A stretch of DNA of 64,000 nt, taken from NCBI GenBank assembly GCA_050954785.1, contig JBPBQO010000156.1:1-64000 (forward strand), written 5' to 3'. The DNA is from Lichenicola sp050954785. GTDB lineage: Bacteria > Pseudomonadota > Alphaproteobacteria > Acetobacterales > Acetobacteraceae. A program made the translations under genes and the position numbers. Positions 1 to 8,298 of this stretch are shown in pieces (the first letter of the stretch is position 1; each line of letters begins with the position of its first letter). A model generated the notes under the pieces. That model did no database searches, was not told where the DNA came from, and saw only the letters and a program-made list of their open reading frames with translations.

Positions 1-551
1 TGCTGACCACCGGAGAGCGATCCGGCGTTACTGCGCAGGCGGTCTTTCACTTCGTTCCAGAGCGCTACCCGCTTGAGGGCATCCTCGATGCGCGCATCCA
101 TGTCGGACCTGGAGAGCCGCTCGTGCAACTTCACGCCGAACGCGACATTGTCGGCGATCGACATCGGGAATGGCGTCGGCTTCTGGAACACCATGCCGAC
201 GCGCGACCGCAACTGGTTGGTATCGACGTTGGGGCCGATGATGTTCTCCCCGTCGAGCAGCACCTCGCCGGTGGCGCGCTGGCCCGGATACAGGTCGTAC
301 ATCCGGTTCAGCACGCGCAGCAATGTGGATTTGCCGCAGCCGGACGGCCCGATCATTCCGGTAACCTGCCGCCGCGGGAAATCGATGGTGATCGACTTCA
401 GCGCCTGCAACGCACCGTAATGAAAATCCAGGTTGCGGATCGAGATCATGGCGGGACTGTCGGGAACGGGCGAGGCCTGCCCGGCCGGCCCGAATGCGAA
501 CGACGTCATCGCCGGTATCGGCACGATTCTGCGGTTAGGCTCGTCCATCAT
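1..551 (-). CDS. pstB: Phosphate ABC transporter ATP-binding protein PstB (partial, C-terminus off the window)
   Basis: This ATPase powers phosphate uptake at the inner membrane with PstA and PstC. The first 183 residues are present and the gene leaves the window at LSGGQ, so the Walker B half is missing. Walker A (GPSGCGKS) lies at residues 68-75. The family-typical stretch GMVFQKPTPFPMS follows, and the ABC signature is right at the edge. The start ATG at 551 overlaps the pstA stop as ATGA, which implies translational coupling. A roughly 30-residue N-terminal extension precedes the first conserved strand (MISIRNLDFHYG), and a second in-frame ATG is the next codon. The identification is certain; only the extent of the extension is open. 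Confidence 0.95.
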   Translation of the reverse strand, partial: MMDEPNRRIVPIPAMTSFAFGPAGQASPVPDSPAMISIRNLDFHYGALQALKSITIDFPRRQVTGMIGPSGCGKSTLLRVLNRMYDLYPGQRATGEVLLDGENIIGPNVDTNQLRSRVGMVFQKPTPFPMSIADNVAFGVKLHERLSRSDMDARIEDALKRVALWNEVKDRLRSNAGSLSGGQ

Positions 552-1432
552 CTGTCCTCTCCGCGCAAGCCCACACGGGCGACGATATTGATCAGCAGTA
601 CGCCGGCGGTGATCAGCAGGGCCGAGGTCCAGGCGAGTTGCACCCAGTCATCGTAGGCCGATCCGGCATACTGGTAGATAGTCACCGGCAGGCTCGCCAT
701 CGGCTGGCCCAGCGACACCGACCAGTTGAGGTTGCCGAGCGAGGTGAACAGCAGCGGCGCGGTCTCGCCGGCGATGCGGGCGATCGCCAGCAGCACGCCG
801 GTCATCAGGCCGCGCTTGGCGGCCCTGACCGATACCAGCATCACCACCTTCCAGCGCGGCGCGCCGAGTGCGGCCGCGGCTTCGCGCATCGAGACAGGCA
901 CCAGCCTGAGCATGTCCTCGGTGGTGCGGACCACGATCGGGACCACCAGGATTGCCAGTGCGGCGATGCCGGCGATCCCGGAGAAATGCCCGAACGGCGC
1001 CACCAGGATCAGGTACACGAACAGCCCGACCAGGATCGACGGTGCCGACAGCAGCATGTCGGACACGAACCGGACTGCGTTGGCGATGGCCGAGCCGGTC
1101 CCGTATTCGGCCAGGTAGATGCCGGCGAGCAGGCCGACCGGGGTGCCGATCAGGGTCGCCATCGCGGTCTGGATGATGCTGCCGATGATCGGGTTGAGCA
1201 GGCCGCCGCCATTGCCCGGCGGCGTCGTCACGCGGGTGAGCGTCGCGAAGGTCAGGCCGCGTATACCGTTGCTCACCAGGGTGAACAGGATCGAGACCAG
1301 GGCGCCCAGGACGATGAACGTGGCGACGGCGCACAGCACGGTCACCGCGCGATCGACGTTGCGGCGTCGGCGCAGCAGGCCGGATTGGCGGCGATGCGCG
1401 ACCGAGGTGCGGTCCGGCGTGGTTGCGGACAT
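548..1432 (-). CDS. pstA: Phosphate ABC transporter permease PstA
   Basis: This is one of two membrane-spanning subunits that form the phosphate channel of PstSCAB. The 294-residue length is normal for PstA. Hydrophobic helices begin around residue 30, and the EAA-type loop that contacts PstB is seen as REAAAALGAPRWK in the C-terminal half, followed by AIARIAGETAPLLFTSLGN, a hallmark of PstA. It sits 6 bases downstream of pstC and overlaps pstB by 4 bases, so the operon is tightly coupled. Control is expected from the Pho box upstream of pstS. Confidence 0.95.
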   Translation of the reverse strand: MSATTPDRTSVAHRRQSGLLRRRRNVDRAVTVLCAVATFIVLGALVSILFTLVSNGIRGLTFATLTRVTTPPGNGGGLLNPIIGSIIQTAMATLIGTPVGLLAGIYLAEYGTGSAIANAVRFVSDMLLSAPSILVGLFVYLILVAPFGHFSGIAGIAALAILVVPIVVRTTEDMLRLVPVSMREAAAALGAPRWKVVMLVSVRAAKRGLMTGVLLAIARIAGETAPLLFTSLGNLNWSVSLGQPMASLPVTIYQYAGSAYDDWVQLAWTSALLITAGVLLINIVARVGLRGEDR

Positions 1433-1438
1433 GATCGC

Positions 1439-2416
1439 CTACCGTACCAGCCGGCCGCGTCGCAGCAGGGCGCGCGAGCAGGCCAGGGTGATGAACGAGA
1501 TCACCATCAGCACGAAGCCGAGCGCCAGCAGCGAGGAGAGCTTGAGGCTGCCCGCCTCGCTTTCCGGAAATTCGAGCGCGATCAGCGAGGCGATGGTATT
1601 GCCGGGCGAGAACAGGCTGGCGCTGATCCGGTTGGTGTTGCCGATGACGAAGGTGATCGCCATGGTTTCGCCGAGCGCCCGGCCGAGGCCGAGCATGATC
1701 CCGCCGATCACCGCGGTGCGCGACCAGGGCAGCACCACCCGGCGCATCACGTCCCAGCGGGTCGAGCCGAGGCCGTAGGCGCTTTCCTTGAGCACGGGCG
1801 GCATCGAGTTGAACACGTCGCGCATCACGGCTGCGATGAACGGGGTGACCATCACCGCCAGGATCAGGCCGCCGGTCAGCAGGCCGGTGCCGAAGGAAGC
1901 TCCGGAAAAAAACGGATGCAGGAACGGCACCCGGCCGAGGCTGTGGATCAGCGCCGGCTGGATGTGTCGCGCCATCAACGGCACGATGACGAAGAAGCCC
2001 CACATGCCGAAGATGATCGACGGCACCGCCGCCAGCAGCTCGACCGCCGTTCCGAGCGGGCCGGAGAGCCAGCGCGGCGCCATCTCGGTGAGGCAGAACG
2101 CTACCCCGAACGCCAGCGGAACCGCGATCACCAGCCCGATGAACGAGGTCACGATGGTGCCGAACACCGGCGCCAGCGCACCGTAATGCTCCAGCACCGG
2201 GTTCCAGGCGGAGCTGATCAGGAAGCTCCAGCCGAACGTCGAGAACGCCTGGCGGCCGCCGAACAGCATCACCGCGATGATCCCGGAAATCAGGATCAGC
2301 ACGGCGATGCCGCAGACGCGCGCCAGGCCGGCGAAGGCCGGATCCGCCCAGGAACGACGCACCGGAGCATGCTGCTCCGGCATTCCGGTCGTCCTGAGGC
2401 TCGCCTCTGCACCCAT
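1439..2416 (-). CDS. pstC: Phosphate ABC transporter permease PstC
   Basis: This is the second membrane subunit of the phosphate importer. The 325-residue protein has a first helix at about residues 32-52 (VCGIAVLILISGIIAVML), the PstC-typical segment AVPSIIFGMWGFFVIVPLM, and the cytoplasmic coupling loop KESAYGLGSTRWDVMRRVV followed by GRALGETMAITFVIGN. The gene lies 36 bases after pstS and 6 bases before pstA on the same strand. The N-terminal 25 residues are polar and variable, so a start at the internal Met12 is also possible. Confidence 0.95.
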   Translation of the reverse strand: MGAEASLRTTGMPEQHAPVRRSWADPAFAGLARVCGIAVLILISGIIAVMLFGGRQAFSTFGWSFLISSAWNPVLEHYGALAPVFGTIVTSFIGLVIAVPLAFGVAFCLTEMAPRWLSGPLGTAVELLAAVPSIIFGMWGFFVIVPLMARHIQPALIHSLGRVPFLHPFFSGASFGTGLLTGGLILAVMVTPFIAAVMRDVFNSMPPVLKESAYGLGSTRWDVMRRVVLPWSRTAVIGGIMLGLGRALGETMAITFVIGNTNRISASLFSPGNTIASLIALEFPESEAGSLKLSSLLALGFVLMVISFITLACSRALLRRGRLVR

Positions 2417-2452
2417 GGGGTCGGTCTCCGCCGGTTCTGTCCGAGAACCGAC

Positions 2453-3535
2453 TTATCGGCTCATGTCGGGAGCGCCGGCAACATTGCTCCAGGCGTGGCG
2501 AACGTTCGTCTGCACGTCGGCCGGCAACGGAACGTATTGCAGCTTGCGCGCGATGTCGGCGCCGTTGGCGAACGACCAGTCGAAGAACTTGAGCACCGCG
2601 GCGCTGTGTGCCGGATCCTTCGGGTTGGTCGGCAGCAGTACGAAGGTGGCCGACACGATCGGCCAGGCGCCCTCACCCGGGGTATCGAGCAGGTCGACCG
2701 CGAAATTCTGGGCACCGGCCCAGTCGGCGGCGGCGGCGGCCTTGGTGAAGCTGTCGAGGTTCGGGGCCACGAAGGCACCGGCCTTGTCCTTGAGCTCGAC
2801 GGTGGTCAGGTGGTTCTTGTCCGCATAGGCATATTCGACGTAGCCCACGCCCCCTTCGGTGTTGCGCACGGTCGCGGCGACACCGTCATTGCCCTTGGCG
2901 CCGGCGCCGGACGGCCAGGCGATCGAGCTGGCGGCGCCGATCTTGGACTTCCAGTCCGGGCTGACCTTGGCGAGATAGGATGTGAACACGAAGGTCGTGC
3001 CCGAGCCGTCGGCGCGATGCACCGGTGCGATCGCGGTGTCGGGCAGCTTCACGCCGGGGTTCAGGGCAGCAATCTTGGGGTCGTTCCAGGTCGAGATGGC
3101 GCCGGAGAACAGCTCGGCAACCACCTCGCCGGTAAGGTGCAACTGGTTCGGCGCGATCCCGGGCAGGTTTACGATCGGCACGACGCCGCCCATCACGGTC
3201 GGGAACTGGATCAGCATGTTGGCCTGCAGCTTGGCGGCAGCCAGCGGCGCATCGGACGCGCCGAAATCGACGGTGCGCGCGATCACCTGGTTCTGGCCGG
3301 CACCGGAGCCCAGCGCCTGGTAGTTCAGCGCAACGCCGACCGGGGATTTCGCGGCGGCGCCCCAGGCGCCGTAGATCGGAGCGGCGAAGGTCGAGCCGGC
3401 ACCGGTGATATCGACAGCTTGTGCGCCGGAAGCGGTGAAGGCGAGCCCGATCATCAATGTGGCGGCGCCGCACGACAGGGCAAGCCTGAACGAGGGAGCC
3501 TGCTTGGCATGGGCCGGCGTCGACGTGGAACGCAT
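2453..3535 (-). CDS. pstS: Periplasmic phosphate-binding protein PstS
   Basis: PstS captures phosphate in the periplasm and hands it to PstCA. The 360-residue product starts with a long export signal: a positive region, the hydrophobic core AATLMIGLAFTASGAQA, and likely cleavage near residue 40. The mature part opens with ITGAGSTFAAPIYGAW, the phosphate-binding signature of the family. It also carries HRADGSGTTFVFTSYL, the second ligand loop. It is the first gene of the pstSCAB order seen here. A strong Pho box lies 91-108 bases upstream of the start codon. phoU and the rest of the operon would be to the left of the window. Confidence 0.96.
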   Translation of the reverse strand: MRSTSTPAHAKQAPSFRLALSCGAATLMIGLAFTASGAQAVDITGAGSTFAAPIYGAWGAAAKSPVGVALNYQALGSGAGQNQVIARTVDFGASDAPLAAAKLQANMLIQFPTVMGGVVPIVNLPGIAPNQLHLTGEVVAELFSGAISTWNDPKIAALNPGVKLPDTAIAPVHRADGSGTTFVFTSYLAKVSPDWKSKIGAASSIAWPSGAGAKGNDGVAATVRNTEGGVGYVEYAYADKNHLTTVELKDKAGAFVAPNLDSFTKAAAAADWAGAQNFAVDLLDTPGEGAWPIVSATFVLLPTNPKDPAHSAAVLKFFDWSFANGADIARKLQYVPLPADVQTNVRHAWSNVAGAPDMSR

Positions 3536-3625
3536 CGATCGATTTCCTTCGGATAAGGCCGCATTCGATAGCCTGCGGACGCGGCGGCTTTTATCGTCCG
3601 GCGATGGCGTCCCTGTTGCAGTTAT

Positions 3626-3643
3626 ATGACCGTTTCATGACAA
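3626..3643 (-). promoter_or_regulatory. Pho box (PhoB-binding site) upstream of pstS
   Basis: Read on the minus strand, the site is TTGTCATGAAACGGTCAT, two 7-base half-sites separated by 4 bases. Against the textbook Pho box (CTGTCAT-N4-CTGTCAT) each half has one mismatch. It lies 91 bases from the pstS start codon and points toward pstS. The divergent hydrolase gene begins 56 bases to the other side, so it could also feel this site; that is inference. Confidence 0.85.
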
Positions 3644-3698
3644 CGCTCGCGGTCCGGAATGACCCGATCGCTGGCACGGGCCTTGCTCGGTCGCGAGC

Positions 3699-4466
3699 AT
3701 GTATAAACTCGGCTCTTCGCCCCGCAACAGTTGGCGCGTGTCGGCACAGGCAGCCGATCTGGTCCGGCCCTCGATCCCGATCCGACGGGCAAGGCTCGAT
3801 GCCGAGCCGAAACCGATCGAGATCGACCTGGCGCGCAGCGCAATGCTGGTGATCGATATGCAGAACGACTTCTGCCACCCGGATGGCTGGCTGGCCGGCA
3901 TCGGCGTGGACATCGCCCCGGCCAGGCGGCCGATCGCACCGCTGCTATCGCTGCTGCCGGCACTGCGGGATGCGGACATCCCGGTAGTGTGGGTGAACTG
4001 GGGCAACCGCCCGGACCGGCTCAATCTCAGCCCGTCGCTGCTGCACGTCTATAATGGCGACGGGTGCGGCATCGGGCTGGGCGATCCGCTGCCTGGCAAC
4101 GAAGCTCATGTGCTGGAAGCGGGAAGCTGGTCGGCTGCGATCGTCGACGAGCTTCGACCGGATCCGCGTGACATCCAAGTCGACAAGTTCCGCATGTCGG
4201 GTTTCTGGGACACCGAACTGGACAGCATCCTGCGGAACCTGGGCGTGCAGACTTTGCTGTTCGCGGGGGTCAACCTTGACCAGTGCGTGCTCTGCACGCT
4301 GCAGGACGCCAACTTCCTGGGTTACGACTGCGTGCTGGTCGAGGATTGCACGGCAACCACGTCACCGGGATTCTGCACCGACGCCACATTATATAACGTG
4401 CGCCAGTGCTTCGGCTTCACGACGCGCGCCGCGGCGCTTCGTCTGGGGATTGCCGGCTTGGTGTGA
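3699..4466 (+). CDS. Isochorismatase-family cysteine hydrolase
   Basis: This is a soluble amidohydrolase of the isochorismatase/RutB/nicotinamidase fold. The catalytic triad can be read as Asp53 (VIDMQNDF), Lys163 (VDKFRMSGFWDTELD) and Cys196 (GVNLDQCVLCT). The residues before the Cys differ from the usual GVATNVCV of biuret and ureidoacrylate hydrolases, so the substrate cannot be named. At 255 residues it is slightly longer than the family average because of about 40 residues before the first strand; a later start near residue 50 would lose the first strand, so 3699 is kept. It is divergent from pstS across 163 bases. No metabolic partner is adjacent. Confidence 0.85.
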   Translation: MYKLGSSPRNSWRVSAQAADLVRPSIPIRRARLDAEPKPIEIDLARSAMLVIDMQNDFCHPDGWLAGIGVDIAPARRPIAPLLSLLPALRDADIPVVWVNWGNRPDRLNLSPSLLHVYNGDGCGIGLGDPLPGNEAHVLEAGSWSAAIVDELRPDPRDIQVDKFRMSGFWDTELDSILRNLGVQTLLFAGVNLDQCVLCTLQDANFLGYDCVLVEDCTATTSPGFCTDATLYNVRQCFGFTTRAAALRLGIAGLV

Positions 4467-4519
4467 AGCGACGTCCGGACGGAAGCCGGACCGCCATCTC
4501 CCACCACCGTCGCGACCGC

Positions 4520-4759
4520 TCAGGAGGCGCCGGGCTTGCGTCCCTTGGTGACCTGGTCCGACCGCTGCTGCCAGAACGCCATGTCGGCGGCTTTGCTGAA
4601 CATGACGCGGGCACCCTTGCCGCCCTGGCTGACACGGATCTTGCCGCCATTGCGGGCGCGGTGATCGGCCAGCCATTCCAGCAGGATCGGGTCCTCGCTG
4701 GTGCGACCCTCGAACTCGAGGATGCCGGCGATTTCTTCCTCTTTGTGACGTCTAACCAT
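4520..4759 (-). CDS. Small hypothetical protein
   Basis: This is a 79-residue basic protein of unknown function (begins MVRRHKEEEIAGILEFEG, ends VTKGRKPGAS). It has no membrane segment and no signal peptide, and is rich in charged residues. Support for a real gene comes from a good ribosome-binding sequence, AGGAGAGA, located 8-15 bases before the ATG. The gene also fills the otherwise empty space between two annotated genes. The segment RNGGKIRVSQGGKGARVMFSKAADMAFW looks like a compact nucleic-acid- or protein-binding domain, but no family was recognised. Confidence 0.6.
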   Translation of the reverse strand: MVRRHKEEEIAGILEFEGRTSEDPILLEWLADHRARNGGKIRVSQGGKGARVMFSKAADMAFWQQRSDQVTKGRKPGAS

Positions 4760-5092
4760 GATCTGTCTCTCCTGGGCGCATCGCCCGGTATGGCCACATC
4801 GCCGCTATCGCGACCCGTCGCCCGGCATTTCGAACTCTGAACGTGACATGGTTGCTGAAGCTTCCGTCCGCATCCCGGCGATGTCGCCTGTTTGCAATGC
4901 AGGCACATCAACCCCGTATCCTGGATCCCCGAGCGTATGACGGATCGAACAGCCGTCCGGATCGCTGGACGTGGCTCGTCAGCGGCTTATGGCGGCATTC
5001 CACCATGGCTGTCATCCCGGCCAGCAGGATTATCTCGCTGCAGCCGGTCTCATTCGCACGACCGGGGGATATGCGGGCGATCGGTCAGGGCG
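4760..5092. other. Intergenic stretch without a recognised gene
   Basis: These 333 bases lie between the small hypothetical gene and the 3' end of iolE. Open frames here are short and lack a ribosome-binding site or family motif. A short hairpin near 4887-4903 resembles a tRNA anticodon arm but has no T-arm or acceptor partner. Nothing functional was recognised. Confidence 0.5.
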
Positions 5093-5977
5093 TCAACGTA
5101 ATCCAGCCTCGGCCAGGAACCCGGTCAGGTTGCGGTAGCCGAGCCTGGCATAGGTGAGCGGATCGGCTTTGGCCGGATCCTGCTCGGCCTCGACCACCAC
5201 CCAGCCCGAGTAGCCCTGCAGCGCACGAAACACGCCGACGAAGTCGATGCAGCCGTCGCCGGGCACGGTATAGACGCCAGCCAGCACGCTATCGAGGAAG
5301 CTCCAGTCGTTCGCCTCGGCCTCGCGCCGCACGTCCGGCCGGATGTCCTTGGTGTGCACGTGGCTGATCCGGTGACGGTAGCGGGTTGCCAGCACCGCCG
5401 GATCGGCGCCGCCCCAGGTCGCATGGCCGGTATCGAGCAGCAGATGCACTGCCGGACCGGTATGGGACATCAGCGCGTCGATGTCGGCCTCGGACTCGAC
5501 CACGGTGCCCATGTGATGGTGATACACCAGCTGGACGCCCTCGTTCAGCAGCGCTTCGGCGAACTCGGTCAGTCGCGCCCCGAATCGGACCCATTCCGCG
5601 GGTTGAAGCGTCGGCCGGCGCGAAACCGGGATCGCACGATCGGTATGGATGGCGTTCGACGTCTCGGCGACGATCATCACCGGCGATCCCATCGCCTTGA
5701 GCAAATCGAGGTGCGGCCGGGCGCGGCGCAACTCGGCGGCGGCATCGCGCACCAGCAGCTCGGCCGAATACCAGCCGGACACACAGGCAAGACCGAATGG
5801 CGCCAGTTCGGCCTTCAGCGTGTCCGCATCGCGCGGGAACTTGTGCCCGAGCTCGAGCCCCTCGTATCCGGCCTCGCGCGCCTCGGCGAGGCAGGTCTGC
5901 AACGACGTCTCGCCGCCCAGGTCCTGCATGTCGTCGTTCGACCAGGCAATCGGGTTGGTGCCGATACGGATCGTCAT
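5093..5977 (-). CDS. iolE: Myo-inosose-2 dehydratase IolE
   Basis: IolE dehydrates 2-keto-myo-inositol (inosose) to a diketone, the second step of inositol breakdown in the cytoplasm. The 294-residue TIM-barrel protein has the family start IGTNPIAWSNDDMQDLGG and the metal-site segments LLLDTGHATWGG, HVHTKDIRPDV and VVVEAEQDP near the C-terminus. A strong ribosome-binding sequence (GGGAGGA) precedes the ATG. It is divergent from a sugar ABC transporter across a 311-base regulatory region with an IolR-type operator. iolB, iolC, iolD and iolA are not in the window, so the rest of the pathway must be elsewhere or absent. Confidence 0.93.
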   Translation of the reverse strand: MTIRIGTNPIAWSNDDMQDLGGETSLQTCLAEAREAGYEGLELGHKFPRDADTLKAELAPFGLACVSGWYSAELLVRDAAAELRRARPHLDLLKAMGSPVMIVAETSNAIHTDRAIPVSRRPTLQPAEWVRFGARLTEFAEALLNEGVQLVYHHHMGTVVESEADIDALMSHTGPAVHLLLDTGHATWGGADPAVLATRYRHRISHVHTKDIRPDVRREAEANDWSFLDSVLAGVYTVPGDGCIDFVGVFRALQGYSGWVVVEAEQDPAKADPLTYARLGYRNLTGFLAEAGLR

Positions 5978-6288
5978 GTGCGTCGTCCTCCCTGCTGTCG
6001 CAGGATTGTTTATGGCAGATGCGCTGTCTGTGGGATTCTAAGAACCCATGCAACTATTCCAGTATGACAGCAATGTAGAAACACTTTTCTATTGATTTTT
6101 TGTGCGCTGCAAAACTTCGCCAGGTTTTCCTAATTGCTATACCAGTAATTGACATTGCAATCTAAATACGGAAAATTCTTTCCAAAATCGAACGATGTTC
6201 GTTGCGCGCCATCCTCGTGAACAGGAAGACCCATGGCCACTCGAGGATTACGCCGCAATCGGACCTCACGGTGCAGAGACAGCCGCGC
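5978..6288. promoter_or_regulatory. Divergent control region between iolE and the ABC transporter
   Basis: This is a 311-base intergenic region, clearly richer in A and T than its surroundings from about 6030 to 6190. It must hold the promoters for both iolE and the transporter. It contains one GGAA-N6-TTCC site (6170-6183). A longer reading of the permease from a TTG at 6202 would overlap the right part, but the ATG at 6289 is preferred. Confidence 0.7.
6170..6183. promoter_or_regulatory. IolR-type operator GGAA-N6-TTCC (site 1)
   Basis: The sequence GGAAAATTCTTTCC matches the GGAA-N6-TTCC palindrome described for the RpiR-family regulator IolR of Sinorhizobium meliloti. It lies 106 bases before the permease start and 193 bases before iolE, in the shared promoter region. 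The RpiR gene at 10859-11773 is the likely binding protein. Confidence 0.75.
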
Positions 6289-7440
6289 ATGAACACCGTC
6301 CAGATCACGCCCGAGGCCCCGACCATCGCTCCGGCCGGACCGCCGGCACCGATCGACACGGACGAGCGGCTTCGCCAGACTTCGTTCACCGTCAGGCTGA
6401 TGCGCCGGCCGGAACTCGGCGCGATCGGCGGGCTGATACTGGTCGTCGCGTTCTTCGCCGTGACGGCCAGCAGTTCGATGTTCACCCTCAACGGGTTGAT
6501 GACGATCCTCAACCCGTCCGCCCAGCTCGGCATCATCGCGGTCACCGCAGCGCTGCTGATGATCGGCGGCGAGTTCGACCTGTCGATCGGTTCCATGATC
6601 GCCTTTGCCGGACTGATCTTCGGCATTGCCCTCATCGAACTCCACCTGCCGCTCGGACTGGCGATCCTGGCGACGCTGGTGGTGGCGGGCCTGGTCGGTG
6701 CGCTGAACGGGCAGATCGTGATCCGGACCCGGCTGCCCTCCTTTATCGTCACACTCGCCTTCCTGTTTATCCTGCGCGGCCTGTCGCTGGTCGGGCTGAA
6801 GCTCGCCACCGGCGGCAGCACGCAGATGCGCGGCTTCCGTGCCGCCAGCGAGAACAGCGTGCTGGTGCCGCTGTTTTCCGGCAACGCGTTCGGCGGCGTC
6901 TTCAGGTGGATGGCTTCGCATCATATCATCGAGCAGTTGCCGGACGGTTCGCCGGCCGCACCCGGCGTGCCGATCGCGGTGGTGTGGTTCGTGATCATCA
7001 CCGCCGCCATCACCTGGTGTCTGCTGCGCACCAAGTTCGGTAACTGGATCTTCGCCAGCGGCGGCGACGCGAATGCCGCGCGCAATTCGGGCGTGCCGGT
7101 GGACGGGGTAAAAACCATCCTGTTCGTGCTGACCGCCTGCTCGGCCGCTCTCGTCGCCGTGCTGACGGTGATGGATGCCGGCTCCACCGACGCGATGCGC
7201 GGCACTCAGAAAGAATTCCAGGCGGTGATCGCCGCGGTCATCGGCGGCTGCCTGCTGACCGGCGGCTACGGCTCGGCGATCGGCGCCTTCTTCGGCTCGA
7301 TCATTTTCGGAATCGTATCGATCGGCCTCAGCTACACCAATTTCGACAGCGACTGGTTCCAGGTGTTCCTGGGCGCGATGCTGCTGATCGCGGTGATCTT
7401 CAACAACGGCCTGCGCCGCAGGATCACCGGGGAGCGCTGA
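6289..7440 (+). CDS. Sugar (putative inositol) ABC transporter permease
   Basis: This is a membrane subunit of a ribose/xylose/fructose-type (CUT2) importer. From the ATG at 6289 the product has 383 residues with about ten hydrophobic segments, and the CUT2 landmarks GGEFDLSIGSMIAFAGLIFG, NGQIVIRTRLPSFIVTLA and GGCLLTGGYGSAIGAFFGS are present. An upstream in-frame TTG at 6202 would add 29 polar residues but would overlap the operator-bearing region, so it was not chosen. The gene is followed after 2 bases by the ATPase gene. Location next to iolE and the iol operators suggests myo-inositol or a related cyclitol as substrate; this is inferred from context. Confidence 0.88.
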   Translation: MNTVQITPEAPTIAPAGPPAPIDTDERLRQTSFTVRLMRRPELGAIGGLILVVAFFAVTASSSMFTLNGLMTILNPSAQLGIIAVTAALLMIGGEFDLSIGSMIAFAGLIFGIALIELHLPLGLAILATLVVAGLVGALNGQIVIRTRLPSFIVTLAFLFILRGLSLVGLKLATGGSTQMRGFRAASENSVLVPLFSGNAFGGVFRWMASHHIIEQLPDGSPAAPGVPIAVVWFVIITAAITWCLLRTKFGNWIFASGGDANAARNSGVPVDGVKTILFVLTACSAALVAVLTVMDAGSTDAMRGTQKEFQAVIAAVIGGCLLTGGYGSAIGAFFGSIIFGIVSIGLSYTNFDSDWFQVFLGAMLLIAVIFNNGLRRRITGER

Positions 7441-7442
7441 GC

Positions 7443-8261
7443 ATGGACCAGCTTCACATGCAGAGCACGCCTCCGGTGGATACAGACACGCCGCTCATCG
7501 AGATCCGTGACGTGCGCAAAGATTTCGGCCACGTCATCGCGCTGGCCGGCGTATCGCTGGTCGTGCGGGCCGGCGAGGTGCTTTGCCTGCTCGGCGACAA
7601 TGGCGCCGGCAAATCGACCCTGATCAAGACCCTGTCCGGTGTCCACCAGCCAAGCTCCGGGCACTTCCTGGTCGAGGGAAAAGCCAGGCATTTTGCAGGC
7701 CCACGCGACGCGCTGAATGCCGGTATCGCCACGGTGTTCCAGGATCTCGCGATGATCCCGCTGATGTCTGTGACACGCAACTTCTTCATGGGCCGAGAGC
7801 CGACGAAAGGCATGTTCCCGTTCCGCCGGGTCGATTTCGAGCAGTGCCGGCATGTCACGCACGACGAGATGCGCCGGATCGGCATCGACGTGCGCGACCC
7901 CGACCAGGCGGTCGGCACATTGTCCGGTGGCGAGCGGCAATGCGTCGCCATCGCACGCGCGGTGTATTTCGGCGCCAAGGTGCTGATCCTCGACGAGCCG
8001 ACATCGGCACTCGGGGTGGCGCAGACATCGATGGTGCTGCGCTACATCAACCTGGTGAAAGCGAAAGGCCTCGGCGTGATCTTCATCACCCATAACGTGC
8101 GTCATGCCTACGCGGTCGGTGACAGCTTCACCGTACTCAAGCGCGGCCGCACCCTGGGCACGTTCGCCAAGAACGAGATCCAGATGGACGCCCTGCAAAC
8201 CCTGATGGCCGGCGGCAAGGAGCTGCAAGAACTCTCCACCGACCTGAACGGCACCGTCTGA
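7443..8261 (+). CDS. Sugar (putative inositol) ABC transporter ATP-binding protein
   Basis: This is a cytoplasmic ATPase that drives the CUT2 importer. It has one nucleotide-binding domain of 272 residues, not the double domain of RbsA/MglA, resembling the FrcA type. Walker A (GDNGAGKST) is at residues 51-59, the signature LSGGERQ in the middle, Walker B as VLILDEPTSALG, and the H-loop as FITHNVRHAY. It sits between the permease (2-base gap) and the binding protein (37-base gap), all on the plus strand, so the three form one operon. Confidence 0.92.
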   Translation: MDQLHMQSTPPVDTDTPLIEIRDVRKDFGHVIALAGVSLVVRAGEVLCLLGDNGAGKSTLIKTLSGVHQPSSGHFLVEGKARHFAGPRDALNAGIATVFQDLAMIPLMSVTRNFFMGREPTKGMFPFRRVDFEQCRHVTHDEMRRIGIDVRDPDQAVGTLSGGERQCVAIARAVYFGAKVLILDEPTSALGVAQTSMVLRYINLVKAKGLGVIFITHNVRHAYAVGDSFTVLKRGRTLGTFAKNEIQMDALQTLMAGGKELQELSTDLNGTV

Positions 8262-8298
8262 ACAATCAGCCGGTTCGACAACAATAAGGAAAATCGGG

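Noticed and set aside
638..3556. Very long open frame (972 codons) on the plus strand opposite pstA, pstC and pstS
   Set aside because: It is antisense to three certain genes and its translation is rich in Arg, Gln, Asp and Gly with no motif. It is the usual GC-rich shadow.
4887..4903. Anticodon-arm-like hairpin (CCTGT-TTGCAAT-GCAGG), reminiscent of a tRNA
   Set aside because: No D-arm, T-arm (GTTCGA) or acceptor stem can be drawn around it.
6202..6288. Longer start (TTG) for the ABC permease
   Set aside because: The added residues are polar, not family-like, and the region belongs to the operator-bearing intergenic DNA.
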